Assembly (NCBI GenBank): GCA_026018925.1
Contig: JAKSZU010000002.1
Coordinates: 157,537,400-157,601,399 of the forward strand
From: Tupaia tana
Lineage: Eukaryota; Chordata; Mammalia; Scandentia; Tupaiidae
Length of the DNA: 64,000 bases
Direction of reading: 5' to 3'
This document shows positions 1-10,742 of this stretch, piece by piece. Within the stretch, counting starts at the first letter, position 1. Each line of letters begins with the position of its first letter. The translations under genes and the position numbers were made by a program. The notes under the pieces are model-generated. The model had not been told where the DNA came from, searched no databases, and was given only the letters and a program-made list of their open reading frames with translations.

Positions 1-889
1 TTATCTAGTCTTGTGGCATAATAACCAGCTTTGCACATAGAAGAGGCAATGCTATCACAATATCATATACATGTGATGCGTTTCATTGAACTTGCAGGGT
101 ATGAAGAGTACGGATCCATGTTTTCATCCTCAAAACGCTACCTGCTTCTAATAATTCCAAGCAATCACACTATAAGCTATAGTTCTCTAGGTGTATATGC
201 ATGTATGTGTGTGTATGTATGTATAGATACATTTATATCGTTATATATTTGTATGTATTTATATATATGCATATTCTGTCATATTTGACAGAACTATTTC
301 AAAGCCCACACAAGGGAAAAAAAGCATAAAAATGTGGCTCTGATGAAAGAGTCAAAGCAAAAGTAAGGAAACTATAGATCATTAAAGGCAAGGCAGTGCA
401 GACAAATGACTTTCCTAACTGCAGTGGGCTTTAGGTTGGCTAGGTATCTTCCAATGGGGATGCTGGTTTGTGCACTGCTGAGAGAGCTCCCCTTGTTCTA
501 GTCTTAATACCTTTAGGCTGGCTAGATCTGTGCATGGGCTCCCCCCTACAGATCTCGACCTGGTGTGTGCGACTCTCCCTCCCTTCCAGTTCAGTCTCTT
601 GAACTTGGTAGCCTTTGGGGCTCGTTCATAGCCACCTCCTCGGTGGCACTTACTGACTGCTGTTCGTTTAACACAAAACATAAAGCCCACAGTGCATGAC
701 ATAGGAGTTTGTCTTAAATCTCTTGTTATCCTCAAACCTACACTAGCCCATGCTGCACACAGTTGGTGCTCAAGCAATTTTCATCTCTACTGATGACAAG
801 CCAGCTCCACTACACCAGCTTGTTGCATTAATCAAATCACAAAATGTCACAGAGGGATAGAGCTTATTCCAGCTCCTTCTTTTGCACAC
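1..889. other. unassigned AT-rich intergenic DNA
   Basis: No recognisable gene or repeat. A TATG/TGTA-rich low-complexity patch lies at about 188-275. Open frames here are short and show no familiar motif. Confidence 0.5.
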
Positions 890-990
890 TAGGGACTTCT
901 GACATGGGGAAGGGTCATATAATAAGCCAGTGGCAGAGCCGGGCCTGGAATACCTAACGCCCAGACACATCTTATTTCCTTTGCAATAGC
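890..990 (-). repeat. MIR-like SINE fragment
   Basis: The phrase CAGTGGCAGAGCCGGG followed by a decayed B-box region matches the complement of the MIR tRNA end, as recalled. It is strongly diverged, as expected of an ancient mammalian element. Confidence 0.45.
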
Positions 991-1024
991 CACCTTCATC
1001 ATCATTCATCATCCTAATGGCAAA

Positions 1025-1165
1025 AGCTAACATTTACTGGGGCTCATTATGGGCCATGTGTGCATCAACTCCAAGCCATAGTTCTCCCCATTTCACCACT
1101 GAGGAAACAGAAACTCAAAGCGGTGAAGATGCACAAATCGCCCAGCTAGTACAAGTTCTGTATTG
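1025..1165 (-). repeat. MIR SINE fragment
   Basis: The order 'ccccatttcaccactgagga', 'aacagaaactcaaag', 'cgcccagctagtac' follows the MIR core in complement (cattttacagatgaggaaac ... cacacagctagta). Confidence 0.65.
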
Positions 1166-2712
1166 GCAGTTAATAACTCCTCAGTGATGGTCTGCCTGGG
1201 AAAATACAAATGGTAAAAGAGAACAAGTAGACTGAGGCCAAGCCAAGGAGAATCACCTTGACAGAGTCAGGGGAGGAAGGGGGTCCTGCCACCTAACTGC
1301 TTGTCCACTCCATAGGTTGTAAACATTTTTTAAGTCATTTTGCACAACTGTTGAAATAGAGGGCTTTCTTCTAGAAACTTCCACAGGTGCCTAGAATTTA
1401 AAATTACCTGCTGAGTAGCATTTATTGATAGAACTGGACCACTTGGTAAAATAAAGAAAAAAACAGTGATTTACTGGCAACAAGAGCAGTTTTGCCTTCG
1501 GTAGTTGGCCGTGTTATAGGAGTGGGACTCTGTCCTATTCTGTCCTCCCTTCACAGGGCATGCCGTACTGCTTAGGTAACTCATTTGTCTCCAGGAAATG
1601 GCTAGCTAAACAACTCAGCCAAAAGGGCCTGTACTATTAGGAGTGAAGAGTCGCTGTAAAAATAAACAATAATAACAATGTGTCTTTTTTTGAAAAGAAA
1701 GCTTATTCTGTCTACCTTCAAGCAACCCACAGCACAAAATGCAGTGTATAATTTTGCTTTTTAACAGTTGTCATATTAAAGAATGCTTGAAAATACCTGA
1801 TTTCCCTGCAACAGATGGAAAAGAAAACAATGAAAAATGGGGGAAAAAAAAAAAACAACACAATAAAACTCTACCTCTAAGAACATACTTTCCTAACATA
1901 AGGTTTCTCCAAAATGAGATATTTCCACCCCAGAAAAATCTGTGGATTTGGTTAACCTTGCAATCCAATCTTGCTCTGAATATTCAATATAAACTAATTC
2001 TACCAAACCCGATCTTATTCTGACCCCATGGCAGAATTTCTAAATCTATTATTGCCTGGTTAATGCTTTTTCTTTAAACTTTCCCATGTCCTAGGACCTG
2101 ACCTCACAAAAACGCTATGTTTTAATATTTCCATTTTGTTTTCAAGTGAGGACATTTTGTGCAGACAAAGACACTGAAGGCGATTGCCAAGTAGGCCTTT
2201 CATAAATGCTTCTTGCTCTTTCCACACTATGCTTCATCATAATGAAAGTAGAATGATCACAGCGCTTTCTCTTTAACAAGAGAGTGCTGTAAACAACAGA
2301 GGACTGAGCTCCTTTTATTTGGGAGACTTTATGCATAGCAGAGATTTCAAAATTTGCCAAGTGGAAAAGGTCTATATACACATACAGACTCAATATACTA
2401 AATATGTCACTTTGAAAGATAGTAAGTGCAAGATAAACAATGGAAAATCAGATAACCTAAGAAAATTTAGCTGACAATTTTCATTGAAATACTTATTTCT
2501 CTAGGCAAATAACATAGTTGAATGCTGCATACCACTTAAAATAATTGGACAGCAGTGTTTCAAAATACAGCAACGATTAACTCACGTACAGAGGGAAAAT
2601 ACTGTTGACGATTTTATTGAAAAAACTGTTTATAATAATATTTACTGATTCTTGGCATTTAAACAAGTGATGCACTACAAGTCCTTTCAGAGAAGGTAAC
2701 AGTGTAGTCAAA
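1166..2712. other. unassigned intergenic DNA
   Basis: AT-rich, with homopolymer A runs (for example near 1845-1855). I see no SINE, exon or structured motif. Confidence 0.5.
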
Positions 2713-2726
2713 GGACTTACTGAAGC

Positions 2727-2989
2727 CTGGGACCAGCAGTTAGCATAATGGCTGTGTCGCTGGACTCCCATGTAGTCAACCATGGTTCGAGTCCCGGACC
2801 CGGTGGCTTAAACTCAAGCTGGGCGAGTGTGCGTGCGAGCCCAAGGTCCCGAGAGGAGAATGGAGGAGAAGGGATTGCAGCGTGGCCATCCCCCCTGGGG
2901 GGTGATTTCTTGCTTTCTGTCTCTCTATGTCTTCCTGGCTAGCGCACACGCCCTATAGCAAAAACCTCTCCAAGAAAAACAACAAAAAA
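2727..2989 (+). mobile_element. type A tRNA-SINE
   Basis: The head GGGACCAGCAGTTAGCATAATGG, B box GGTTCGAGTCC, C/G palindrome near 2889 and CCTATAGCAAAAACCTCTCC end are all present. It is flanked by a 14-bp target duplication, ggacttactgaagc (2713-2726) and ggacctactgaagc (2990-3003), with one mismatch. A fairly young, full-length insertion. Confidence 0.9.
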
Positions 2990-3100
2990 GGACCTACTGA
3001 AGCTGTGAAAGTTTCCAACATACTTATCACAAACGTTTATCTCAGAGAAGGCCAGAGGGGGAAAAACCCTGAGCAGTCTTCCAGCCTTTCAGGCACGAAG

Positions 3101-3116
3101 CCCCCCCCCCCCCCCC
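3101..3116 (+). repeat. poly-C tract
   Basis: Sixteen consecutive C in otherwise unique sequence. It is not inside a SINE, unlike most C/G tracts in this window. Confidence 0.9.
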
Positions 3117-3494
3117 ACATGTCGCACATGGTTATCTGAACACTACTTAAGTTTACTAGAATTCTTTTCTTTTCATTTGGTAAAAGGTTGATGAGGGGCA
3201 TCTGGTTTTGATCAAAAAGGGTAACAGCCTTTCATGCCCTGTGCTTAAATGGGAAATGATGTGTCCTCACCAGCGACGCTGGCCTCTTCATTCCCTTGAC
3301 ACAGCGAGGGCTGTCTCTTTTAGGCCTGTGGGCTCTCGGTGGTGTCTCTGCCTGGAGATCCCCTTCCAAGACCCCTGCACACCTGGAAACTTCTTAGTCT
3401 GGAGGTCTCAGGGCAAAGTCACTCCTCAGAGAATTGCCTTACTTCATTCCGTCAATCTAAGTGGCTTCCTTATTATTCTAACACGTAATACCCT

Positions 3495-3994
3495 TTTAAA
3501 GTACTTATTTATTTCTTCCATGAGCAAGAGAGATAGAGAGGGAGAGACAGAGAGACTGTACCCTCAACTGAATTTTTTTTTTTTTTGAAGAGGTTTTTGC
3601 TATAGGGCATGTGCGCTCGCCAGACAGAGACAGAGAAACAGAAAGCTAGAAATCACTGCCCAGGGGGGATGGCCATGCCGCAATCCCCTCTCCTCCGTTC
3701 TCCTCTCGGGATCTTGGGCATGCACGCACACGCGCCTGGCATGAGTTTAAGCCACCAGGTCTGGGACGCGAATCGTGGTTGACTACATGGGAGTCCGGCG
3801 ACATAGCCATTACGCTAACTGCTGGTCCCTTCCTCAACTGAGTCTTGAGGCTGCAATGCACCCCAGTTAGGCCCAGATCGTGGGCATCCATGTGTCTGGT
3901 GTACTTAGGGAGGAATCTCGAACCCAGAACCTTCTCATGTGGGTCAACCTTTTAAGAGTGTTGTACTTTAGTGCTGTGCCACCATTCAGACTCC
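3495..3994 (-). mobile_element. type C SINE, interrupted
   Basis: The tail side (3495-3571, 'tatttcttccatgagcaaga') and head side (3842-3994, 'gtgtactta', 'gtgctgtgccaccattcaga') flank a nested type A copy at 3572-3831. Similar architecture recurs at 12371-12600 and 32965-33175. Confidence 0.7.
3572..3831 (-). mobile_element. type A tRNA-SINE nested in type C
   Basis: Antisense copy: T tail, 'ttgctatagggcatgtgcgc', palindromic C/G core, and a head complement ending CTAACTGCTGGTCCC. Target duplication cctcaactga at 3562-3571 and 3832-3841 places it inside an older type C element. Confidence 0.92.
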
Positions 3995-4052
3995 ATTAAC
4001 ACCTTTCTTAAAAGAGTACTTACTAGCTTCTAAAATTATTTTGTTCTTCTAT

Positions 4053-4307
4053 GTGTTTTTTGTTTGATTTTTAGGCTTTCGCCATAGGGCATGTGCACTG
4101 CTGGAGAGGTACAGGGAGCAAGAGAGTAAGAAATCACCTCCCAGGGCTATGGCCATGCCACAGTCCCTTCTCCTCCACTCATCTCTTGGGATTTTGGACA
4201 GGTGTGCGCATGCGCCTGGCATGAGTTTCAAGCCAACAGTCTGGACTCCAATTGGGGTCAGTCACGTGAGAGTCCAGCACCTTAACCACCATGCCACCGG
4301 CTGGCTC
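4053..4307 (-). mobile_element. type A tRNA-SINE, degraded
   Basis: Antisense 'cgccatagggcatgtgcact' to 'ccaccggctggctc'. A candidate short duplication ttgttctt/ttgttctc lies at 4041 and 4308. The palindromic core is decayed and several CpG are lost, so it is older than the copy at 3572. Confidence 0.8.
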
Positions 4308-4519
4308 TTGTTCTCTTATCTGTTGATTTCTTTATTACCCCAGTAAAATATAAGTTTCAGAAGAATGGGAACCTTATTTCTACTTCTTTTCCAAGGCTTA
4401 AAACAGTGCTTCCCACATGATAAGTGTTCGGTCCAAATCTGCTGAATGAATTCATGTGTGATGCTAGAAAAGCATAGTCTTATTTCCTCAAATCACATGC
4501 AGAGGCAAAAACAGTCTAA

Positions 4520-4820
4520 CAGGTGCTGGGAACAAAATGAAGACTAAAACACAGTCCCTGCCCTTGAAGAGCTTCCAGGCTGCAAGTGAAACCCTGTCTA
4601 ACACATTCTCGGCAGCAAGTTCTGTACCCGGTCCTCTTTGATGGGTCCTGCTGAAGAAGAGAGTGGCTCAGAACAACCTTTTTAAGGTTCTGGAGTGCTG
4701 GCACACAGGAGCAAACCCTCTGCATTTCACAAGAAGACAATGAAAACTAATTGATGTGTTAACAAGCAAACAAATAACCAAATGAATAAAAAATACTAAA
4801 CCAACAAATTAGTAAGATGT
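4520..4820 (+). repeat. possible ancient L1 3' UTR fragment
   Basis: 'acagtccctgcccttgaaga' and 'agcttccaggctgcaagtga' followed by a run of 'aacaaataa' resemble the old L1M 3' UTR phrase (tccctgccct..ggagcttac..aataaacaaa). Recall only; diverged. Confidence 0.35.
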
Positions 4821-4879
4821 CACCCGATGAAAGCTCAGAAATAGCCCTTACGTTTCAAAGGATCCTTCTTTCTAAACCA

Positions 4880-5007
4880 GAGAACTTTGAAAAAGTTCAT
4901 GGAAACTGCATATTATGGGCAAAAAAACTATGCATGGGTTTTCATTTTTCCCCAACAAGATAAGCTCAGACTTTAATTCTACTTTCCATGAACTTTTGAA
5001 AGTTCTC
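4880..5007. mobile_element. palindromic Tc1/mariner-like MITE
   Basis: Terminal inverted repeats: left gagaactttgaaaaagttca then tggaaa (4880-4905), right tttcc then atgaacttttgaaagttctc (4983-5007). The 128-bp element has no coding capacity. Its termini look like a non-autonomous Tc1/mariner element that I remember from mammals but cannot name with certainty. Confidence 0.7.
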
Positions 5008-5421
5008 TCATATGTACTCTAAAAGTACCTATCATTATCTTGTAAGTTTTAGCACTGAAATTCAATGCCAAATAACGTTGCCTTTCATTTCACAGGATTT
5101 CTATGTATCAAAACTTATTTACATTTCAAAAACAAAGGTTCCATGCACAGATGTTAGTTATGCAGGCCTAGTTTGGGGGACCTAAGACACAGATCAGAGA
5201 GAACGAGTGACCTTAGCTGTCTCGCCCTCCTGACTGCCTTCGTCCTCCATCAAAACAGGTCCCCTCTCCACTTCGCCTCTCAACAAGCATCAGCAAAGAC
5301 GACAAATCTGTTGTGGACATCTTGGTTGCTGTGTCGAACCATATATCACTCCTTAGGACTCAACCTAAGCAAGAATTCCTGTTCTCAGGAATGCATCCGC
5401 CTCTTTATCCTTGCCCTTATC
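5008..5421. other. unassigned intergenic DNA
   Basis: No repeat or exon recognised. A modest pyrimidine-rich patch lies at 5215-5290. Confidence 0.5.
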
Positions 5422-5434
5422 AAAATTCTTTTTC

Positions 5435-5688
5435 TGGGACCAGCAGGTGGCGTAATGGCTATGTCACTGGATTCCCATGTAGTCGACCGCGGTTCGAGTC
5501 TCGGACCCAGTGGCTTAAAATTCACGCCAGGGGCATGTGCGTGTGTGCCCAAGATCCCGAGAGGAGAATGGAGAAGGGATTGCGGCGTGGTCATCCCCCC
5601 TTGGAGGTGATTTCTCGCTTTCTGTCTCTCTTTCTCTGTCTTTCTGGTGAGTGCATGTGCCCTATAGCAATAACCTCTCAAAAAAAAA
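5435..5688 (+). mobile_element. type A tRNA-SINE
   Basis: Head gggaccagcaggtggcgtaa, B box GGTTCGAGTCT, core CCCCCCTTGGAGG with mutated palindrome. Target duplication aaaattcttttt sits at about 5422-5433 and again after the A tail. Confidence 0.88.
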
Positions 5689-5699
5689 AATTCTTTTTT

Positions 5700-6629
5700 A
5701 TGACACTACATAAGAATAAGTAGAAGACTATCATTTTAAGCAGCAAGTCTAGTTTGTATGAATGACCTACCTGCTGACTCAAACATGTTCTTAGTCTACC
5801 TTTCCCAGAAGGGTTTCTCATGCTACGTACATTATTAGGTATAATTTCCTACTCGCTTTCTCTTTTCTTCCTTGCCTTCAGTTTACCCTTCCCATTTATC
5901 CTGCCCTCTAGAAAGACCGTCTCCTACACGTTTCTTTCACATAGCTGTTGATTCTCTGTCTTGCTCTAACAGGTCCAAAGTTGGGTGAAAGAACACCTCT
6001 ATGTATACTTAAGACTTTATCCGTATTTAAAGAAACATCCTTCCTAGAAAGATAACTATGTTCATGCTTTAATCTCTAGAATACAATGCTTTTTAATTAA
6101 ATTTAAACCAAAATATTTTTGTAAAGCTCAAATTTCCGAATTGGCATTCCTTCGCATTTCTCAATTTACACAGTCCCTTTGTAAGTGGAAAACAGGGTAT
6201 TCACTGCTCTAAATTGCCTCGTGTTGAATGTGGTCTGCTCCTCACATCTGAATAGAGTGAGCCAGGCTCTTGGAGTGTTTTTGTCCCAATTTTTCTTTGT
6301 TTTGCACCTGCCTTCTAACAGAGTATACACATTTTTCCCCCTTACAATCAACATGTACTATTGAAATGAAGCACAATCAATAACACCTTCCTGGAAGCTG
6401 TTTAAGAGAATAAGGATATTTAGTTAAAAAGAAACAAAGTCGGGACTTGTACCCATATCATGTTATTGATTCACTCACGAGAGGACAAAGAACAGCTCAC
6501 TCTGATCTGCCTTCTGAGGGCTAATTCTTCCAACTGAATTTCCAATTTCTCAAAAATCTGTCAGGTATAAGTGGGGCATGGGAAATGCTAATTTCCTAGA
6601 CCTGATCTCAAGTCTAAGAATGTGAAGTC
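5700..6629. other. unassigned intergenic DNA
   Basis: About 0.9 kb, AT-rich. The pyrimidine-rich region 5855-5960 could be a decayed LINE, but no diagnostic phrase was recognised. Confidence 0.45.
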
Positions 6630-6795
6630 TGGATCCAAAGCACTGGGTTTAAATCCCAGCTATACAGTTTATTAGCAGAGAAATCACGGGCAAATGTCTT
6701 ACTCAGAGTGAGGCACACTTTTCTCAGCCTGCAATGAGAATGGTGATAGTCCCCCTCCTCAAGGCTACTCTGGGGGTCCAGTGAGACAGCACCTT
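6630..6795 (+). repeat. MIR SINE
   Basis: 'gtttaaatcccagctataca' (B-box region), then 'gcctgcaatgagaatggtga' and 'ctactctgggggtccagtga' follow the MIR order, including the cytosine-poor core. Confidence 0.65.
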
Positions 6796-6859
6796 CGCTA
6801 TGCTCAACCAGTGAGGGGTATTTGGTTATTAGGATGTCTGGAAGAACGTCCAGATTCCA

Positions 6860-7335
6860 TAGAGGATATTAAATTGTGTATACTCTTCTCCATTTTCATC
6901 CTGGTTAAAACCACCTTCACTGGTCACCTGATTACACTCTTCACCTCAACCTTCAAAACTTGCACTGACTTATATTTTACAAATTTATACCAGACCGTAT
7001 CACTTCCCAGTTAAAAACCTCTCCAGGCCCCACAGGAGTCCTCCAGACCCTACAGGAGTTCCGGTGAGCAGTGCATACCCACACGTCGCTGACACTGTCC
7101 ACCCAGGCACCCGAAAGAGCCCATCCCACTTGGTTTTTCTCTCCGTGTGTCTCACTCATAGCACTGACTGCAGGCTGAATTCATTTTAGTAATACATGTT
7201 TTTATATATTGACTTTTCTCCTCCTTAGATTATAACGTCAATGAGGGCAAGGACTATGTCTGTCTGGTTTACTATCAGAGTCCCAGGAGCTCACAAATAA
7301 ATAAATACTCAATTTTGTCTTTAGGAATCATGATC
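6860..7335 (+). repeat. L2 LINE 3' end
   Basis: 'agattataacgtcaatgagg' and 'gcaaggactatgtctgtctg' followed by 'caataaat'-type DNA (here 'acaaataaataaatac') match the L2 terminus (agactgtaagctccttgagggcaggga..). The pyrimidine-rich upstream part is compatible. Confidence 0.65.
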
Positions 7336-7572
7336 ATTACCTTGGTTATAATTGTAAGATTGACATTAAAAACTACCTACTGTACTTAAAAGGCTTGCCT
7401 CTACAGGAGAAGAGTGGTCTAAGGGCGACAAGGTTTTTAGGGTTTTATGTGTTTCTTTTTGTGATAGTTCTGTCTCTGCCCTCTTGCTCTCAGAAGCTCA
7501 GCTTTGGGTTTCTGTGTGCTGGCTTTGAAAAGATTTGCTCGTATCATTTTATATGTCTCTAGCTGGTGATTC

Positions 7573-7583
7573 TTTTTTTTTTT

Positions 7584-7625
<42 letters not shown>

Positions 7626-7866
7626 CATAGGGTGAATGTGCTCACCAGAGAGGGAGAGAAAGAGAGAGACAGTGAGAGAGACAGTGAGAAATCACTTCCC
7701 GGTGGGGATGGCCATGCAGCAGTCCTTTCTCTTTCATTCTCCTCCTGGGATTTTCAACATGCAGACACACACCCGGCAAGATTTTCAAGCTGCTGGGGAT
7801 GGAACTCAAACCGTGGTTAGCCGTGTGGGAATCCAATGCCTTAACCGCTACACCACCTGTGGGTCC
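7573..7866 (-). mobile_element. type A tRNA-SINE with long T tract
   Basis: The tail is a T-rich tract of about 50 bp (7572-7623), the longest in the window, then 'gccatagggtgaatgtgctc'. The head complement ends 'caccacctgtgggtccc'. Target duplication ctagctggtgawtc at 7559-7572 and 7867-7880. The head differs from young copies (CACCTGTGGG), so this is an older subfamily member. Confidence 0.88.
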
Positions 7867-7880
7867 CTAGCTGGTGAATC

Positions 7881-8509
7881 TTATGCAAGTCTATCCTCAC
7901 CATGTCTAAGCCTACGGGAAACCGCTCTGTGCAGTTTCCGAGAAGCAGTGCGTGGTGGCAATGCTTTTGCGGTTTACAGAGTTTGGGGAAACAGTTTAGA
8001 CGGCTGGATGTTTCTTTTGCTTACTTCTTGATTCTTGGCTGAATTACAAGTGTTGAGAGTTTAGATTAATGCCCTGCAATTAAATAAGTTGTTATTATGG
8101 AAAAAAAAATATGAACTCAGTATTTTAGTCTACCCGTTCTTTGCAAAAATAAGTCAAAAAAAGGAAATCATAAATAAATGTCTCTAATGATCAAAAAAGG
8201 TCTATTCGATAAATAATAAATCTATATCTTGACTGAGTTTATGTGGACACGGGTCGACCAAAATTTTTGGTCATGTTTGGTTATATAATAATCCTGTATT
8301 TGTATACCTCTGTCCAGAGAACTCTGTGAAAACAAACTACATGTAATCAGCTTACACTGGCCTAATGGTTGCAAAGACTCAGCAAGGACAGAGCTGCCTT
8401 CCGTGTTCACATACCCTTAGTGAATGTACCTGGTAAATCCCCACTGCATCTGTTCCTACAGGAAAAAAAAAAAATTAAAAATAAAAAAGCATCTCAGAGC
8501 TGAGATTAG
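7881..8509. other. unassigned intergenic DNA
   Basis: AT-rich with A runs at 8100-8110 and 8461-8474. No repeat or exon recognised. Confidence 0.5.
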
Positions 8510-8660
8510 ACTTTTAGACCCTCCTGAGCGATAATCCTTACTCCGACATTGACTTTCTTTGTGGGGTTTGGCAAATCAGTTTTCTCCTCTATAATACAGG
8601 GATAATAATGCTTTAGTCAAATGGATGCTGTGAGAATTAATTACTGTTATACAATTTATA
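8510..8660 (+). repeat. MIR SINE
   Basis: 'gcaaatcagttttctcctct' and 'ataatacagggataataatg' then 'gctgtgagaattaatta' reproduce the MIR core order. Confidence 0.7.
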
Positions 8661-9813
8661 GAAGATGGGAAGCCCTGTAAAAATTCTGCTCCTGCTTATA
8701 GGATTGAGGCCCCAAGACAAAGGCGTCGCACATAGCAAAGAAATCAAAACATCTCACAATCCCTGCTGCTTCCCCCTCTCACAGTGTCCTCCTTCTTAAC
8801 TCAGGTGAAAACCAGGCAAAACAATTTTCAAGGACATGTCCCCTTCTTCTGTGACAAGAATTGAAATGCACCACTGGACCCACCTGTTCATGGTGCACCG
8901 TGTCTCCACCGACGTACAATGGAAAAGTGGAAGGCCGCATTTACCGGGATTGCAGGGAGAAAACAAGAAGAGCTTCGGTTTCCTATGAGATTCTTTTGAC
9001 CCTGAACCGAGGTCTTTCTGAATCAATGGATACCCTCAAGACTAAATTTCAAGAAAAGGTCTTTTGAGCAGCACTTAGGAAAGGGATAGTTAGACTGTGA
9101 ATTGTCAAGAGAGAAGAAGGAGTGGTGCTGTAAGGTGATGACTAACTAGTTACAAAGATTGAGCCCTACTCTACGGAAACACGATCAGGTTATCATAAAC
9201 ACTGAGAGCCCTTAAGACCCTGCTTGTCTCAGCAGGAGGGATTTCTAGATTCTAAACAATAGTTTTTAAATGACCAGAGATAAGAGAACACAGGTCCCAT
9301 AGGGAATTAAGAAAGATAGGGACTCGGTTTTGTTACAAAACCAACATAAGGCCATAGAAGCAATAGAAAATAAAGCAACAGAATGAAACACCTATTATCA
9401 ATGTGTGCATTAAGTGAATTTTGACAGAAATGCCAATCACGCCAGGGTCCACACCTTTGGTCAAATTCAGGGATAATATAATCGCAGAGAGGTTTTAGAG
9501 ATCACACTTTTGAAGTGGACCCTAAGAATATGAAGAATTAAGACTATTCTGAACAAAGACTGTCCTCCTTTGAAGGCCCAGATTATAAGCAGAACTGAAT
9601 TAACCACAGTATTTTACATGAACATTTTCTGAAAGGGATCATTTTGAGTGTGAGGCTTGGGCTACTGTAGCTATTTTCTGTCCTGGTCTCCCAAGTACCT
9701 TACTTACTGATTTTTGCTTATTTAAGTTAACTAGGTGTGTGTTTTTCCAGCGAAAGACGATATGGGTTAGATAATCTCCAGGATTTCTTCTAATTTTACT
9801 TATCGAGAATCAG
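8661..9813. other. unassigned intergenic DNA
   Basis: About 1.15 kb without SINEs. No exon or repeat recognised. 9480-9510 has a faint MIR-like phrase (gcagagaggttttagagatc). Confidence 0.45.
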
Positions 9814-9821
9814 TCTCCCTT

Positions 9822-10006
9822 TTTTTTTTTTTTAATTTAAAAGAATTACTATTACCTTTTTAAAAATTTGATAGGGCACGTGTCCTCACCAAAGTGAGAC
9901 AGAGAGAGAGAGAAATAGAGAAAGCAAGCTGCCAGGTCTGGGACTCAAAGTGCAGTCAGCCATGTGGGAGTCTAGCACCTTAACCACCATGCTACCTGTT
10001 GGCCCT
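9822..10006 (-). mobile_element. type B tRNA-SINE
   Basis: Antisense: A/T tail, 'gggcacgtgtcctcacc', purine tract, 'aaagcaagctgccaggtctg', head complement ending 'accatgctacctgttggccc'. Target duplication tctccctt at 9814-9821 and 10007-10014. Confidence 0.85.
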
Positions 10007-10020
10007 TCTCCCTTAGTTTT

Positions 10021-10215
10021 TTTTTTTTCCCCTAAAGAATTATTTTATTTAGTCTTTAAAATGTAATTATTTACTCATTTTAATTTTGCCACAGAGAGAC
10101 AGAGAGAAAGAGAGAAGGAAAATGAGAAAGCAAGCTGCCAGGTCTGGGACTTGAACTGTAGTCGGCCATATGGGAGTCCAGGGCCCTTAACATCCACACC
10201 ACCTGCTGGTCCCAT
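10021..10215 (-). mobile_element. type B tRNA-SINE
   Basis: A second antisense type B copy only 14 bp after the previous one. 'gaaagcaagctgccaggtct' to 'ccacctgctggtccc' is intact. A cttagtttt repeat at 10012 and 10223 is the likely target duplication. Confidence 0.82.
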
Positions 10216-10410
10216 AGTCTTGCTTAGTTTTAAACGATAGTTGAGGGGGAAGAACAAGGCCAACAGTAGAGAGAATGATCTGAGTCTGTATAAGTTTACA
10301 TCTGTAAATTGGGAGAGGACCTGTACTCTGAAGATCTTGTTCCTTGTCACTTTGAGTGGCATTTGTACTCAACGATCCTCTATTTCATCAACTCCATTTG
10401 CTCTTTTAAT

Positions 10411-10472
10411 CTCACCAAAGTGAGACACAGAGAGAGAAATAGAGAAAGCAAGCTGCCAGGTCTGGGACTCAA
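10411..10472 (-). repeat. type B fragment, local duplicate of 9885-9948
   Basis: Begins ctcaccaaagtgagac, continues through the purine tract and 'gctgccaggtctgggactca', and stops abruptly. It matches 9885-9948 except for a few bases of purine-tract length, including private variants not seen in other type B copies. Confidence 0.75.
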
Positions 10473-10484
10473 CAGCATTCTTCT

Positions 10485-10742
10485 TTTATTATTTTTCAAG
10501 AGAAATTTTTGCTATAGGGCGTGTTCACTTGCTAGAGAAAAAAAGAGAGACAGAAAGCAAGAAATCACCCCCTAGGGGGGATAGCCAAAGCAAAACCCCT
10601 TCTGCTCTATTTTCCTCTGGGGATTTGGGGCATGCACACACAGGCACCTGGCGTGAATTTCAAGTTTCTGGGTCTGGGACAGGAACTGCATTCGACTACA
10701 TGGGAGTCCAGCGATGTAACCATTACACCATCTGCTGGTCCC
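10485..10742 (-). mobile_element. type A tRNA-SINE
   Basis: Antisense 'tgctatagggcgtgttcact' to 'cattacaccatctgctggtc' with C/G core CCCCCTAGGGGGG. The target duplication is not clear. Confidence 0.85.

Larger units (their letters stand above)
3275..4460 (+). repeat. L2 LINE 3' end split by SINEs
   Basis: The left part (3275-3494) carries the L2 phrases 'ctgcctggagatccccttcc' and 'gtcactcctcagagaattgc'. The right part (about 4320-4460) carries 'aaaacagtgcttcccacatg' and 'tgctgaatgaatt', the usual L2 terminus. A type C SINE (with a nested type A) and a type A SINE lie between. Read as one ancient L2 3' end broken by later insertions. Confidence 0.6.
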
